A stretch of DNA of 64,000 nt from Haloplasma contractile SSD-17B. Lineage in GTDB: Bacteria; Bacillota_I; Bacilli_A; Haloplasmatales; Haloplasmataceae. This document shows, piece after piece, positions 47,174-58,492 of this stretch. Position 1 is the first letter of the stretch; every line of letters begins with the position of its first letter. Made by a program: the position numbers and the translations under genes. The notes beneath the pieces were generated by a model, which saw only the letters and a program-made list of their open reading frames with translations, did no database searches and had not been told where the DNA came from. Where the stretch lies: NCBI RefSeq assembly GCF_000215935.2, contig NZ_AFNU02000011.1:39821-103820 (forward strand), given 5' to 3'.

Positions 47174-48050
47174 GTTTATCACCTCTGTTGTGAAATGACA
47201 GCAATTTAGAAAGCGTATCTTTCATTTCATTTCGTTTTACAATTTTATCAATAAAGCCTTTATCTAACTGAAATTCAGCACTTTGGAATCCTTCTGGTAA
47301 GTCTTGATTAATCGTTTGCTTAATTACACGTTGTCCTGCAAACCCAATAAGACTACCTGGTTCCGCTAAAATAATGTCCCCTAGCATTGCAAAACTTGCA
47401 GCTACTCCACCCGTAGTAGGATGTGTTAAAACACTAATGTATAATAGTCCCTTGTCATGATGTCTTGAGATTGCAGCACTCGTTTTTGCCATTTGCATTA
47501 AGGATAGTATACCCTCCTGCATTCTAGCACCCCCTGATGCACTAAATACAATTAGAGGTAACTGGTGCTTTGTTGCATATTCAATTGAGCGTGTTAGTTT
47601 TTCTCCTACGACGCTTCCCATACTTCCCATCATAAAAAAGCTATCAAGAACTGCAACTACTGCTCTATTTTCAGCTATTGTACACTCACCACAAACTAAA
47701 GCTTCGTTTTGCTCCGTTTTTGTTTGGTACTTTTCTACTTTTTCTGTATATCCAGGAAAATTTAATGGGTTTGTTGAAATCACATCTTGAAACAATTCTG
47801 TAAAACTATTTTGATCAACTGTCATACGTATACGTTCGCGTGAATTTATTCGGAAATGTTTCCCACATTTTGGACAAACATGTAGATTATATTCGTTGTC
47901 CTTTTGAAAAATTGTTTCTTCACACTCAGTACACTTTATAAATAATCCATCTGGGATATCTATTTTCACATTTGATTTGTACGCTTTTTTTCTGAATGTC
48001 TTTTTGAAAACATCTAATTTCATTTTTCGTTCAACGAATATATTTCTCAT
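47154..48050 (-). CDS. accD: Acetyl-CoA carboxylase carboxyltransferase subunit beta
   Basis: 298 residues. A four-Cys zinc finger (CTECEE...CPKCGKHF, about 37-60) precedes the crotonase-like domain with SMGSVVGEKLTRSIEYA, FSASGGARMQEGILSLMQM and VLTHPTTGGVAASFAMLGD. The ATG at 48050 is five bases after the accC TGA stop, with the ribosome site GGGTGAT formed by the end of accC. The acc genes are thus tightly packed and coupled. Confidence 0.97.
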   Translation of the reverse strand: MRNIFVERKMKLDVFKKTFRKKAYKSNVKIDIPDGLFIKCTECEETIFQKDNEYNLHVCPKCGKHFRINSRERIRMTVDQNSFTELFQDVISTNPLNFPGYTEKVEKYQTKTEQNEALVCGECTIAENRAVVAVLDSFFMMGSMGSVVGEKLTRSIEYATKHQLPLIVFSASGGARMQEGILSLMQMAKTSAAISRHHDKGLLYISVLTHPTTGGVAASFAMLGDIILAEPGSLIGFAGQRVIKQTINQDLPEGFQSAEFQLDKGFIDKIVKRNEMKDTLSKLLSFHNRGDKHDKPNK

Positions 48051-48055
48051 TTAGA

Positions 48056-49411
48056 TCACCCATTCGCTTTCTTTAAAAAATTCTCTACAAATCCTGTGTC
48101 ATAGTTACCTCTTACGTATTCAGGATCATGCATAATAACGTATTGGAATTCGATATTTGTTTTAATACCATCTATAATAAACTCTTCTAATGAACGTCTC
48201 ATTCTTCTGATAGCTTCTTTTCGTGTTTTTGCATGTACAATTAACTTACCAATCATCGAATCATAGTAAGGAACGACAGAATAATCGTTATAAATAAACG
48301 TATCAATTCTCACACCTAGACCACCTGGAAGTAATAAACCATTTATTTTACCTGGTGATGGCATGAAATTTTGTTCAGGGTCCTCCGCATTGATCCTGCA
48401 TTCAATAGCGTGCCCCTCTATTTTTATGTCTTTTTGTTTAAAACTTAACTTCTTACCGTTTGCTACACGAATTTGTTCTTTTACTAAGTCAACACCTGTT
48501 ACAAGCTCCGTTACAGGATGTTCAACTTGTAGTCTCGTATTCATCTCAATAAAATAGAAATTACCCTCTTTATCGGTAATGAATTCCACTGTTCCTGCAT
48601 TTTCATACTTCACATGTTTCGATATTTTTACAGCGGCATCCCCTATTTTCTTTCTTAATTCCTCATCAATGAACGGAGAAGGGGCTTCTTCAATAACCTT
48701 CTGTTTTCTTCTCTGTATCGAGCAATCGCGCTCACCTAAATGAACGACATTACCGTGCTGGTCAGCTATGATTTGTATTTCAATGTGACGTGGGTTTTCA
48801 ATTAACTTTTCCACATAGACTGTCTTATCTCCAAAGCAGTTCTCTGCTTCAAGGCTTGCCGTTTCAAATGCCTTTTTAAATTCTTTTTCTTCATTAACAA
48901 CACGCATTCCACGGCCACCTCCACCTGAAGATGCCTTGATTAACACAGGATATCCTATTTTACTTGCCACCTTTAATCCTTCTTCAGGTGTTTCGATTAC
49001 ACCTTCTGAACCCGGTACGACAGGGATATCTGCCTGCTTTGCAATGTCTCTTGCTCGCGTCTTATTTCCCATCATATCGATGACCTTATGATTTGGTCCA
49101 ATAAATTTAATCTTACATTCTTTTACCATTTGGGAAAATTTTGAATTTTCTGAAAGAAATCCGTAACCTGGGTGGATTAACGTACTACCAGTAGAAATGG
49201 CTGCACTTAGTATACTTTTGATATTTAAATAACTATCTTTGCTACTAGTAGGTCCAATACATACTGCCTCGTCCGCTAATTTAACATGTAAGCTATCTTT
49301 ATCAGCTTGAGAATAGACTGCAACAGTTGCAATTCCCATTTCTTTACAAGCTCTTATGATTCGTACTGCAATTTCTCCTCTGTTTGCGATTAATACTTTA
49401 TTTTGCATCAT
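48056..49411 (-). CDS. accC: Biotin carboxylase
   Basis: 451 residues, an ATP-grasp enzyme that carboxylates the biotin on AccB. KVLIANRGEIAVRIIRACKE opens the N-terminal domain, the glycine-rich ATP loop is ASSGGGGRGMRVV near 162, and EMNTRLQVEHPVTELVTG near 288 holds metal and bicarbonate ligands. The stop is TGA, which confirms the standard code. It begins nine bases after accB. The ATG follows AGGGTGATAG. Confidence 0.98.
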   Translation of the reverse strand: MMQNKVLIANRGEIAVRIIRACKEMGIATVAVYSQADKDSLHVKLADEAVCIGPTSSKDSYLNIKSILSAAISTGSTLIHPGYGFLSENSKFSQMVKECKIKFIGPNHKVIDMMGNKTRARDIAKQADIPVVPGSEGVIETPEEGLKVASKIGYPVLIKASSGGGGRGMRVVNEEKEFKKAFETASLEAENCFGDKTVYVEKLIENPRHIEIQIIADQHGNVVHLGERDCSIQRRKQKVIEEAPSPFIDEELRKKIGDAAVKISKHVKYENAGTVEFITDKEGNFYFIEMNTRLQVEHPVTELVTGVDLVKEQIRVANGKKLSFKQKDIKIEGHAIECRINAEDPEQNFMPSPGKINGLLLPGGLGVRIDTFIYNDYSVVPYYDSMIGKLIVHAKTRKEAIRRMRRSLEEFIIDGIKTNIEFQYVIMHDPEYVRGNYDTGFVENFLKKANG

Positions 49412-49420
49412 ACTATCACC

Positions 49421-49891
49421 CTATTCAATGCTCAGGATCAGTTGGTCAAATCCAACTGTATCTCCATCGTTCATATTTATCTCTTTTATCGTACCATCAA
49501 TTGGTGATGTGATTTCATTCATGATTTTCATTGCTTCAATAATACATAGGACTTGACCTTTCTTTACTTTGTCTCCTACGTTTACAAACGGATCATCTTC
49601 AGGCGATGGCGCAGAGTAGTAAGTACCCACTAATGGAGACTTTACCGATGTTAAATTCGCATTATACTCTACTGTTTCTTGTTCCTCACCTTTTTCAACT
49701 AGTTTTGGTGCTCTGTTCTCATTTTGATTACGATTCAGTTCTCTATTCTCTTGCACTAGTACTGGTCTAACCGTTTCACGTTCGCTTTGCTTGTTTAATT
49801 TTAATTTCATTCCTTCAATTTCTAAGTCAATTGAGTTTAAACTCGATTCTTCAAAATCTTTAATAAACTTTTTAATCTCTAATAAGTCCAT
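49421..49891 (-). CDS. accB: Biotin carboxyl carrier protein
   Basis: 156 residues. An N-terminal helical part (MDLLEIKKFIKDFEESSL) and a polar linker lead to the biotinyl domain (about 80-156), where Lys in IEAMKIMNEI is the biotin site and SPLVGTYYSAPSPEDDPFV the thumb region. BirA encoded downstream should modify it. The ATG has GGAG at a rather long distance of 12 bases, suggesting modest initiation. A 13-base palindrome lies about 170 bases upstream. Confidence 0.96.
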   Translation of the reverse strand: MDLLEIKKFIKDFEESSLNSIDLEIEGMKLKLNKQSERETVRPVLVQENRELNRNQNENRAPKLVEKGEEQETVEYNANLTSVKSPLVGTYYSAPSPEDDPFVNVGDKVKKGQVLCIIEAMKIMNEITSPIDGTIKEINMNDGDTVGFDQLILSIE

Positions 49892-50062
49892 ATCTTCAAC
49901 AAACTCCTTTCTCTCGCTTCATAATCTATCGTTTTACTTAACTCTATTAAAAGTTTTAGCATTCATTTTAGTGGTGCATTTTCATTAACTGAGTAACCAA
50001 TTTTTTAAATCCATTTATGTTAACACTATTTTTAACTGTAAATTAGTCTACAATCTAAAATA

Positions 50063-50075
50063 TTTGAAATTCAAA
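50063..50075 (-). promoter_or_regulatory. FabT-like palindrome upstream of accB
   Basis: TTTGAAATTCAAA is a perfect 13-base palindrome of the TTTGAnTnTCAAA type described for FabT operators in streptococci. It lies between the acpP terminator-like stem and accB, where a second promoter would be. Binding by the FabT encoded in the operon is inferred. Confidence 0.55.
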
Positions 50076-50092
50076 GTATTAGTTTAATAAAG

Positions 50093-50113
50093 AAGTGGTA
50101 CTAAGTACCACTT
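50093..50113 (-). terminator. Hairpin after acpP
   Basis: AAGTGGTACT/AGTACCACTT makes a perfect ten-pair stem about 65 bases after the acpP stop. The minus-strand tail CTTTATT has few T, so termination may be partial, letting some transcription reach accB while acpP is made in excess. Confidence 0.6.
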
Positions 50114-50179
50114 TTTATAGTTGGTTATTTTGATCATATCAAATGAAGACCTCAGAATTTTATCAAATCTTAATTCTGA

Positions 50180-50404
50180 CTATTGGTTGTCAATTGCATT
50201 GACAATATCTTGAACAGTCTTCATTGATTGAGCAACATCATCAGAGATTTCGATTTCAAACTCTTCTTCAATTGCCATTACTAATTCAACAGCGTCTAGA
50301 GAGTCTGCTCCTAAATCTTCTTGTAGATTAGTCTCTAACTTAATCTCATCTGAAGAAACACTTAGCTCATCTGCAATGATTTCTTTCACTTTATCAAATA
50401 CCAT
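50180..50404 (-). CDS. acpP: Acyl carrier protein
   Basis: 74 acidic residues. The 4'-phosphopantetheine attachment Ser is in LGADSLDAVELVMAIEEEF near residue 34-36, with helix-2 acidic residues following. AcpP carries every intermediate handled by the fab enzymes downstream. The ATG follows AGGAGGTAATTG, a very strong site. It heads the block and is separated from accB by 288 bases with a stem-loop, which allows higher expression than the enzymes. Confidence 0.97.
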   Translation of the reverse strand: MVFDKVKEIIADELSVSSDEIKLETNLQEDLGADSLDAVELVMAIEEEFEIEISDDVAQSMKTVQDIVNAIDNQ

Positions 50405-50438
50405 ATCAATTACCTCCTGTATTAGTATTACAGTACCT

Positions 50439-50475
50439 ATTATAAATACTTTGAATCTAAAAGTAAATACTTTGA
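50439..50475 (-). promoter_or_regulatory. acpP promoter overlapped by FabT-like half-sites
   Basis: On the minus strand TTTACT (50462-50467), a 17-base spacer and TATAAT (50439-50444). The spacer region contains TACTTT...AAAGTA inverted arms (50447-50465), and the word ATACTTTGA recurs at a 21-base distance (TTTGA at 50450 and 50471), i.e. on the same helix face. This is the expected layout for repression by FabT. Confidence 0.6.
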
Positions 50476-50754
50476 TGTTAAAAATATTATTTTTTCTAAG
50501 TTTTTTGTGTTAATTTTAACAAAGATGAGGATTTTCGACAAATTTTTTCCTATTTCTACATTATCGTGTTATTTTACTAGCCAATTTATACATGTTTCTA
50601 TGAAGTATTATGACACTTTATCTAAAATAAAACCCGAGATTGTAAAAAACAATTCACTTCTGACATCAATTCGTTTATAAGTCGACTATAAATTGATTAT
50701 GTTAATCCATTACTAAAAATCTATTGGTTATTAGTTATACAATATTCACCTTTG
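50476..50754. other. Intergenic region, nothing recognised
   Basis: AT-rich DNA between the acpP promoter and the end of the acetyltransferase gene. No coding frame, T-tailed hairpin or repeat stands out; a terminator for the acetyltransferase gene is not evident. Confidence 0.4.
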
Positions 50755-51354
50755 CTATAGTTCATATTCATATCCAATACAAAGTTGTGGATTCAAGGCA
50801 TCGTCATCTATGACGAGATCAAACTTTTCTTTTACCTTCTCAAAATCTTCTACATTACATGTCCCTCTCATTTGCCCGCAATTAAATCCGTCCTTTAATA
50901 ATTCTCTTCGCAAGTCCTCACTTGGATTTACACTAAATTGCATATGTCTAGATATTTCATTCATACCTAGGTGTAAGTAGTACCTCCTTGCATTCTCATC
51001 CTGTGAGTACCAGATACTTTTATTTGCATTATATTGTTCGTTCATTATCTTATGAGCTTCCTTAATAAGCATGAACCCAATATTATTCCCTCTGTAATTC
51101 CTATGAACACCAAACTCCCACACAAATCCGTAATTTTCTTTATAACTCATTATATCTGCATTTATTTCAATGGTAATAAAGCCCACAATTTTACCAACTT
51201 TATTCATAGCAACTAAATCTAACGTATCATTTTTATAAATAGGTTTTTTATGAATGACCGTCCACCATGCATAAGAATCTACCATAACGCTCGCATGCAC
51301 ATCTAACCACTCTAGTTCATCACTCTTTGAATAAGGTCTAATTTTATAATCCAT
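50755..51354 (-). CDS. GNAT-family N-acetyltransferase
   Basis: 199 residues. The acetyl-CoA binding motif is in FGVHRNYRGNNIGFMLIKEAHKIM near residues 85-108 (the RxxGxG-like RGNNIG turn), preceded by VGFITIEINADIM and followed by KSIWYSQDENARRYYLHLGM, matching GNAT motifs D, A and B. The C-terminal extension (about 150-199) is not recognised, and the substrate cannot be predicted. The ATG at 51354 follows GGAGGGGA. It is monocistronic and lies between the atp and acp blocks. Confidence 0.85.
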   Translation of the reverse strand: MDYKIRPYSKSDELEWLDVHASVMVDSYAWWTVIHKKPIYKNDTLDLVAMNKVGKIVGFITIEINADIMSYKENYGFVWEFGVHRNYRGNNIGFMLIKEAHKIMNEQYNANKSIWYSQDENARRYYLHLGMNEISRHMQFSVNPSEDLRRELLKDGFNCGQMRGTCNVEDFEKVKEKFDLVIDDDALNPQLCIGYEYEL

Positions 51355-51445
51355 ACAAATCCCCTCCACACTGTTAGAACTCTATAATTATTGTAACATA
51401 CTACGATTATTATTAAAGGAACAAATTCGAACAAGGATTATATAT

Positions 51446-51482
51446 CAAAAAAGCCCCGCTAATCTATGATTAACAGAGCTTT
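51446..51482 (-). terminator. Terminator of the atp operon
   Basis: AAAGCTCTGTTAATC/GATTAGCGGGGCTTT stem with a central mismatch pair, followed by TTTTTTGAT on the minus strand, immediately after the atpC stop. Confidence 0.8.
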
Positions 51483-51486
51483 CATT

Positions 51487-51882
51487 TTATGTATATTCGC
51501 TAGCATTAATTTGCCTAATGTTTTTCTTTAAGTCACGTTCTGCTTTTGTAAAATCAATATTCTTTTTACGATTTTCTTCTCTTCGTTGCTTTCTTAATAT
51601 AGCTAAATGCTCTAATGCATTCTCATGGTCTCGCCCAACTTCAGCTTCTTGCGCAACAACATAAGCAGTGTTATCCTTAAATTCTAAAAACCCACCGACT
51701 AATGTAACAAAGATTGTTTCATCATTTCGTGTTAAACGAATATATCCTGGGTCGATAACAAAGACAGTAGGAATGTGATCTTGCATGATTGCCGCTTCAC
51801 CATCTTTGTTTCGAATGATTATTATTTCAACATCTTCTTCGAATAACGGACCATTAGGAGTTGCTACTTTGATTTTAACCAT
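51487..51882 (-). CDS. atpC: ATP synthase epsilon subunit
   Basis: 131 residues. The N-terminal beta-sandwich (VKIKVATPNGPLFEEDVEII, about 1-85) contacts gamma and the c-ring; the C-terminal helical hairpin (about 88-131, rich in Arg and Lys) is the movable inhibitory part. It is the last gene of the operon, with a terminator right behind it. The ATG follows GGAGGAAAT. Confidence 0.97.
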   Translation of the reverse strand: MVKIKVATPNGPLFEEDVEIIIIRNKDGEAAIMQDHIPTVFVIDPGYIRLTRNDETIFVTLVGGFLEFKDNTAYVVAQEAEVGRDHENALEHLAILRKQRREENRKKNIDFTKAERDLKKNIRQINASEYT

Positions 51883-51903
51883 AATAATTTCCTCCTTCTG
51901 GCA

Positions 51904-53322
<1,419 letters not shown>

Positions 53323-53375
53323 TCATTTTCCTCCTAACTTTCGTTAGTGATTCTTTTATACTTTAGCGTTAATTA

Positions 53376-54248
53376 CTATTCTAGTGCGGCTACACCACCA
53401 ACAATTTCTGAAATCTCCTGAGTAATGGCCGCTTGTCTTGCTCTATTGTAATGCAATGTTAATGTATCAATTAAATCAATCGCATTGTCAGTTGCATTCT
53501 TCATCGCTGTCATTCTTGAGGCATGTTCACTCGCTTTTGCATTCAATATATATCCATAAATCATATTCTGAATATAGATTGGCATTAATGTATCGATGAC
53601 CGCTTGTGGAGAAGGCTCTAAGTCATATAGCTTAGGTACTTCTTCATCTGACTTTGCTACGTCTTTAACCGGTAAAACCTGTGCTGCCTCTACAGTTTGT
53701 GTTACTGTATTAACATAATGATTATAATAAATCACAATTTCATCAATTTCTTCAAGCACATATAAGTCAATCATGCTTTGAATTGTATCTTTTATGTCAA
53801 GAAACTGGACATCATCTCTAATATTTACAACCTCATCATTTACAAGATTAAGGTCCTTATTACGATAATATGTATACCCTTTTAGCCCTAAAACAGCTAC
53901 TTCATATTCCTTAGAGGATTTATGTTTTTGTTCTACATCATCTTTAAATTTTCGGAATAACGAGTTATTATATCCACCCGCTAGGCCTCTATCGGAAGTG
54001 ATTAAGATATACCCAGTTCGTTTTACTTCACGTTCTTTAAGCATCGTATGTTCAACATCTAAGGTCGAATGTATTAAATGTGAAATTAATATTTCAATAC
54101 TTTTCATAAAAGGTCGATAATTTTTAATTGTGCTCTCTGCCTTTCTAAGCTTAGACGCTGATACCATATTCATAGCCTTCGTGATTTGTGAAGTCTTTTT
54201 TGTGGCATTTATCTTGGCTTTAATATCACGCATTGAACCACTAGCCAT
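53376..54248 (-). CDS. atpG: ATP synthase gamma subunit
   Basis: 290 residues, the rotating central stalk. The N-terminal helix SMRDIKAKINATKKTSQITKAMNMVSASKLRKA and the C-terminal helix AMKNATDNAIDLIDTLTLHYNRARQAAITQEI form the coiled coil within the beta-subunit ring; LITSDRGLAGGYNNSLFR marks the Rossmann-like part. Length is usual for Bacillota. The ATG follows GGTGGTGAG. Confidence 0.97.
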   Translation of the reverse strand: MASGSMRDIKAKINATKKTSQITKAMNMVSASKLRKAESTIKNYRPFMKSIEILISHLIHSTLDVEHTMLKEREVKRTGYILITSDRGLAGGYNNSLFRKFKDDVEQKHKSSKEYEVAVLGLKGYTYYRNKDLNLVNDEVVNIRDDVQFLDIKDTIQSMIDLYVLEEIDEIVIYYNHYVNTVTQTVEAAQVLPVKDVAKSDEEVPKLYDLEPSPQAVIDTLMPIYIQNMIYGYILNAKASEHASRMTAMKNATDNAIDLIDTLTLHYNRARQAAITQEISEIVGGVAALE

Positions 54249-54284
54249 TATTCACTCACCACCTTATAGTAAGAATAACATTGA

Positions 54285-55793
54285 TTAGCTTATAAACTGT
54301 TGCTTAAAGTCTTTAATCATGTCATCCATTTTTTCCTTATCAGGTAATTGTTTAGTTTCATTTATTTCATTAATGATCTCTTTTCCTTTTTCTGAAGAAT
54401 CTACATAATGATAAAGTTCCGTTTCAAAACGTGTGATATCCTCAACATTTACATCATCTAATAATCCGGTTGTCAGCGCATAAATGATACACACCTGTTT
54501 TTCTACTGAAATAGGCTCATGTAAATCCTGTTTCAGCACCTCAACCGTACGACGACCACGATCCAATTTTGACTTAGTCGTTTCATCTAAGTCAGAACCA
54601 AACTGCGTAAATGCTTCCAATTCACGGTATGTTGCAAGGTTCAGACGCAATGTTCCTGAAACTTTTTTGATTGCTTTAATCTGTGCCGCACCACCTACAC
54701 GTGATACAGATAAACCTGCATTAATTGCAGGACGAATTCCTGAATAGAATAAGTCTGACTGTAAGAAAATCTGACCATCCGTAATCGATATTACGTTTGT
54801 AGGGATATATGCAGAAATATCTCCAGCTTTCGTTTCAATGATTGGCAAGGCTGTAATTGAACCGCCACCATGTTCCTCATTTAACTTAGCAGCACGCTCA
54901 AGTAAACGAGAATGTAAGTAGAATACATCTCCTGGGAATGCTTCACGACCTGGAGGACGACGTAATAATAGTGAAAGCTCACGGTACGCAACCGCATGCT
55001 TAGATAAATCATCGTATACGATTAGAACGTCTTTACCACTGTACATAAATTCCTCTGCCATTGTTACACCCGCATACGGTGCTAGGAATAGTAATGGTGA
55101 TGGATGTGATGCCGACGCTGATACAACGATTGAATAATCCATTGCACCATGTTTACGTAATGTTTCAGTTACACCAACTACTGTTGATTCTTTTTGACCA
55201 ATTGCTACATAAACACAAAGACAATCCTGTCCTTTTTGATTGATAATTGCATCAATCGCTAAAGATGTCTTCCCTGTTTGACGGTCACCGATGATTAATT
55301 CACGCTGGCCACGTCCAATAGGAACGATAGCATCTATACTTTTAATACCCGTTTGTAATGGCTCGTGTACTGACTTACGTGCCATAACACCTGATGCTTT
55401 TTGCTCGACTTGACGCATTTTCTTAGCGTTAATTGGTCCTTGTCCATCAATTGGTACACCTAATGGATTAACAACTCGTCCAATTAATTCTTCCCCAACA
55501 GGTACTTCAAGAATACGACCTGTTCGGTTTACGGTGTCTCCTTCTTTTACTAGTTTGAAGTCACCTAATAATATTACCCCAACATGGCTTTGTTCAAGGT
55601 TTAATACCATTCCAAACACATCATTAGGGAATTCTAACAACTCACCGGCCATTGCTCGATCTAAACCATGCACTAATGCAATACCGTCACCAATCTTGAT
55701 TACTGTACCGGTTTCTTTTGTCTCTAAATGTTTTTCATAATTCTTTATTTGGTCTTTAATTAGTGCACTAATCTCTTCAGGTTTAATAGCCAC
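54285..55793 (-). CDS. atpA: ATP synthase alpha subunit
   Basis: 502 residues, the regulatory nucleotide-binding F1 subunit. The P-loop is [17 protein letters not shown] near 169, followed by [17 protein letters not shown], and [34 protein letters not shown] in fragments near 262-296. I place the start at GTG 55793, five bases after AGAGGTGA, giving [13 protein letters not shown] as in relatives; the GTG three codons earlier overlaps that site. Confidence 0.97.
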   Translation of the reverse strand: MAIKPEEISALIKDQIKNYEKHLETKETGTVIKIGDGIALVHGLDRAMAGELLEFPNDVFGMVLNLEQSHVGVILLGDFKLVKEGDTVNRTGRILEVPVGEELIGRVVNPLGVPIDGQGPINAKKMRQVEQKASGVMARKSVHEPLQTGIKSIDAIVPIGRGQRELIIGDRQTGKTSLAIDAIINQKGQDCLCVYVAIGQKESTVVGVTETLRKHGAMDYSIVVSASASHPSPLLFLAPYAGVTMAEEFMYSGKDVLIVYDDLSKHAVAYRELSLLLRRPPGREAFPGDVFYLHSRLLERAAKLNEEHGGGSITALPIIETKAGDISAYIPTNVISITDGQIFLQSDLFYSGIRPAINAGLSVSRVGGAAQIKAIKKVSGTLRLNLATYRELEAFTQFGSDLDETTKSKLDRGRRTVEVLKQDLHEPISVEKQVCIIYALTTGLLDDVNVEDITRFETELYHYVDSSEKGKEIINEINETKQLPDKEKMDDMIKDFKQQFIS

Positions 55794-55820
55794 GTTGTTC
55801 ACCTCTCTTATAAAGAAAAT

Positions 55821-56351
55821 TTATTTTAAAACACTTCTCAGTTTTGCAAAATGGGTGCGAAGTGAATTATCGATGATTTGTTCACCGATTACTAAGCGCA
55901 TACCACCTATTATAGAAGAATCGATATGATTCTCTATCATAATTTTACGCTTATACTTTTGCTCTAATTTACTTGTTAACGTTTGCCTTTGTTTTTTATC
56001 TAGTTCTACTGTTGTATAGGCATCTACATCTAAGACTTTATGGTAGTCATTAACAAGCTTTGTTAACTCAATCACAATTTCATTTAGATTTCTAATTCGA
56101 TTATGATCTACCAAAATATAAAGGAAATGTAAAATTTCTTTTTGAATCGCTTCCTTAAAAACATTTCCTATCATTTCAGTTTTTTTTGCTTTTTCTATCT
56201 TAGGATGCTCAAGTAGTCTAAGGTAATCTTCTTCTTGTTCTAGAAGCTCGTTTACCATTATTATTTGATGAAAATAGTTGTGCACATTCTTACTTTCTAG
56301 GGCAACTTCAAAAAGGGCAGTAGCATACTCAATTGACGATTCATTCACCAT
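55821..56351 (-). CDS. atpH: ATP synthase delta subunit
   Basis: 176 residues, linking the peripheral stalk to the top of F1. The N-terminal helical bundle (SSIEYATALFEVALESKN, LEHPKIEKAKKTEMIGNVF) and the C-terminal IGGMRLVIGEQIIDNSLRTHFAKLR region match the OSCP/delta family. Its ATG lies one base after the atpF stop, so the two are probably coupled. Confidence 0.95.
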   Translation of the reverse strand: MVNESSIEYATALFEVALESKNVHNYFHQIIMVNELLEQEEDYLRLLEHPKIEKAKKTEMIGNVFKEAIQKEILHFLYILVDHNRIRNLNEIVIELTKLVNDYHKVLDVDAYTTVELDKKQRQTLTSKLEQKYKRKIMIENHIDSSIIGGMRLVIGEQIIDNSLRTHFAKLRSVLK

Positions 56352-56352
56352 A

Positions 56353-56874
56353 CTACTCGCCTACCTCTTCAATAAACTGATTAATTAAATTGCGATTTTT
56401 CTCGTTATCCATATTTTCATTAACAAGTTTTTCAGCTGCTAATAAGGCAATCTCAACGACTTCATTTTTTAGATTAGAACGAACTCGTTCACGTTCTAAC
56501 TCTATTTCATTTTCAGCCTTTTCAATTTTATAACGTGCCTTTTCCTCAGCTTCGCTAATAATTAAATCACTTTGTTCCGTTGCACTCTTTCTAGCACGAT
56601 CAACTATTTCTGATGCTTGCTCTTTTGCGTTTTGAAGTTGTGACTCATAACTTTTTTGAAGTTCTACTGCCTCTTCACGAGATTTTCTCGCAGTCTTTAA
56701 GTCATTAACGATTACATCTTGTCGTTTTTCTAACATATCTACAACTGCATCCCATACAAGACGCTTTAACACAATAAATAATATAACAGTTGATGTAATT
56801 TGTATAATAAACGTTACTGGATTTGGAAACAATCCTTCATTTACCAACTGTTCTATTGCTTTAGCAAAATCCAT
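56353..56874 (-). CDS. atpF: ATP synthase b subunit
   Basis: 173 residues: a single membrane segment (PVTFIIQITSTVILFIVLKRLV, about 18-40) followed by a long charged coiled coil (about 45-155, rich in Glu, Arg and Lys), forming the peripheral stalk as a dimer. The ATG follows GGGAGGCAA. It lies 112 bases after atpE without a terminator. Confidence 0.96.
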   Translation of the reverse strand: MDFAKAIEQLVNEGLFPNPVTFIIQITSTVILFIVLKRLVWDAVVDMLEKRQDVIVNDLKTARKSREEAVELQKSYESQLQNAKEQASEIVDRARKSATEQSDLIISEAEEKARYKIEKAENEIELERERVRSNLKNEVVEIALLAAEKLVNENMDNEKNRNLINQFIEEVGE

Positions 56875-56986
56875 TCTATTGCCTCCCTTGCTCTTTGCCC
56901 GTATGAGGCATTATTCATATAAAAATTCTATGCACGTTGATCATCTATAAAATGTTCTCTTTCTGCTCTATCTGATAATCATTTTA

Positions 56987-57253
<267 letters not shown>

Positions 57254-57307
57254 TTAATCCTCCTAGTAATTCTATAATTTTTAGTTTTTTAAAAAATTCT
57301 GTTCGTT

Positions 57308-58048
57308 TTATTCAGTTGCTAATGATATAAATACAGATGTTAATAACACAAAAATTACAGTCTGTATTAACCCTGCGAATAAATCAAAATAAACATGAAA
57401 TATTGCAGTTAACGGTGTCCCAATCATACCACCTATAAATTCACTATATGGTCCTGTGAATTGTAAGAGTGAACCAAACCCCATACTAAGTCCAGCATAG
57501 ATAATCGTCATTACGATTGTACCAGCAAGTATATTCCCAAATAAACGGAATGATAATGAAATAGGAAGTGCTATCTCTCCTAATACATTAATTGGGAACA
57601 TGATTGGATAGGGTTCAAATAATTCTTTAGTACGCCCACCAATTCCTTTATATTTAATTGCATGATACTGAATTAATATAAAGGTAATGATTCCTAGTGT
57701 ACCTGTTACCGATAAGTTTGCTGTTGGGGGAGCAAAACCAAACAATCCAAATATATTTGATAGGAATAAATAAACAGCCAAAAAGCCGATGTATGGAGCT
57801 AGTTTGATTAACTTGTTTCCACCTAACTCTTTGATAAACCCGTTTATACCAGTTACAAAGAGTTCAGCAACGAATACAAGCCCTTTAGGTTTCTGTAATG
57901 GGTCTGTATTTTTAATTTTTGCATTGATTATGATTGCCAGGGTTGTGATAATAATGGTAATTAGAATAATTGACACGACATGTGGGACGATTTGATAGCC
58001 ATCTCCAATGTTTATATACAACCCTTCGTCTTTTTCAAACGTAAACAA
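57308..58048 (-). CDS. atpB: ATP synthase a subunit
   Basis: 246 residues with about six membrane segments, forming the ion half-channels beside the c-ring. The essential Arg is in LPISLSFRLFGNILAG near residue 175, and the C-terminal FDLFAGLIQTVIFVLLTSVFISLA helix completes the channel. GGNKLIKLAPYIGFLAVYLFLSN lies in the middle. The start is TTG at 58048, seven bases after GGGAGG. Confidence 0.95.
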   Translation of the reverse strand: MFTFEKDEGLYINIGDGYQIVPHVVSIILITIIITTLAIIINAKIKNTDPLQKPKGLVFVAELFVTGINGFIKELGGNKLIKLAPYIGFLAVYLFLSNIFGLFGFAPPTANLSVTGTLGIITFILIQYHAIKYKGIGGRTKELFEPYPIMFPINVLGEIALPISLSFRLFGNILAGTIVMTIIYAGLSMGFGSLLQFTGPYSEFIGGMIGTPLTAIFHVYFDLFAGLIQTVIFVLLTSVFISLATE

Positions 58049-58076
58049 ATCCTTACCTCCCTTCAGGGGTCAAAAC

Positions 58077-58472
58077 TTATTCATTTTTATTTAAAATCGC
58101 ATAGGTATATATTGCGATTTTAACCGTAAGAAATCCAGTTGCTACTATTATAGGATTAAATGTTGTTTTCTGAATACTTATGTATAAAACGCCACCATAT
58201 ATGGCCATTCTTATTAAGTAATTTCCAAAATTCTTGAAATTTATACCTTTAGTAGCACCTAGATGATCTCCACCTAGATTATTTTTCAATAATGTAAAAG
58301 ACATCATGCTTGTCATTGCACCTAAAAAATAACTTAATGGGTACGCAAAACTTCTGTTGATAATAAGATTAATAATTAATAATACACTACAAATTACAAG
58401 TGTAATGATCCATGATATATTGAGTATCATTGTATACGAATGGTTGTAATTATTTTTATCGTTGTTTTCCAT
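58077..58472 (-). CDS. atpI: ATP synthase subunit I (AtpI-like)
   Basis: 131 residues with four hydrophobic segments (about 16-36, 42-60, 83-101, 108-126). Its place between atpZ and atpB and its length match AtpI, the assembly factor that helps form the c-ring. Sequence motifs are weak in this family; LNISWIITLVICSVLL and LIRMAIYGGVLYIS are typical in character. The ATG follows AAAGGATCG. Confidence 0.82.
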   Translation of the reverse strand: MENNDKNNYNHSYTMILNISWIITLVICSVLLIINLIINRSFAYPLSYFLGAMTSMMSFTLLKNNLGGDHLGATKGINFKNFGNYLIRMAIYGGVLYISIQKTTFNPIIVATGFLTVKIAIYTYAILNKNE

Positions 58473-58492
58473 AATCGATCCTTTTATTGTGG

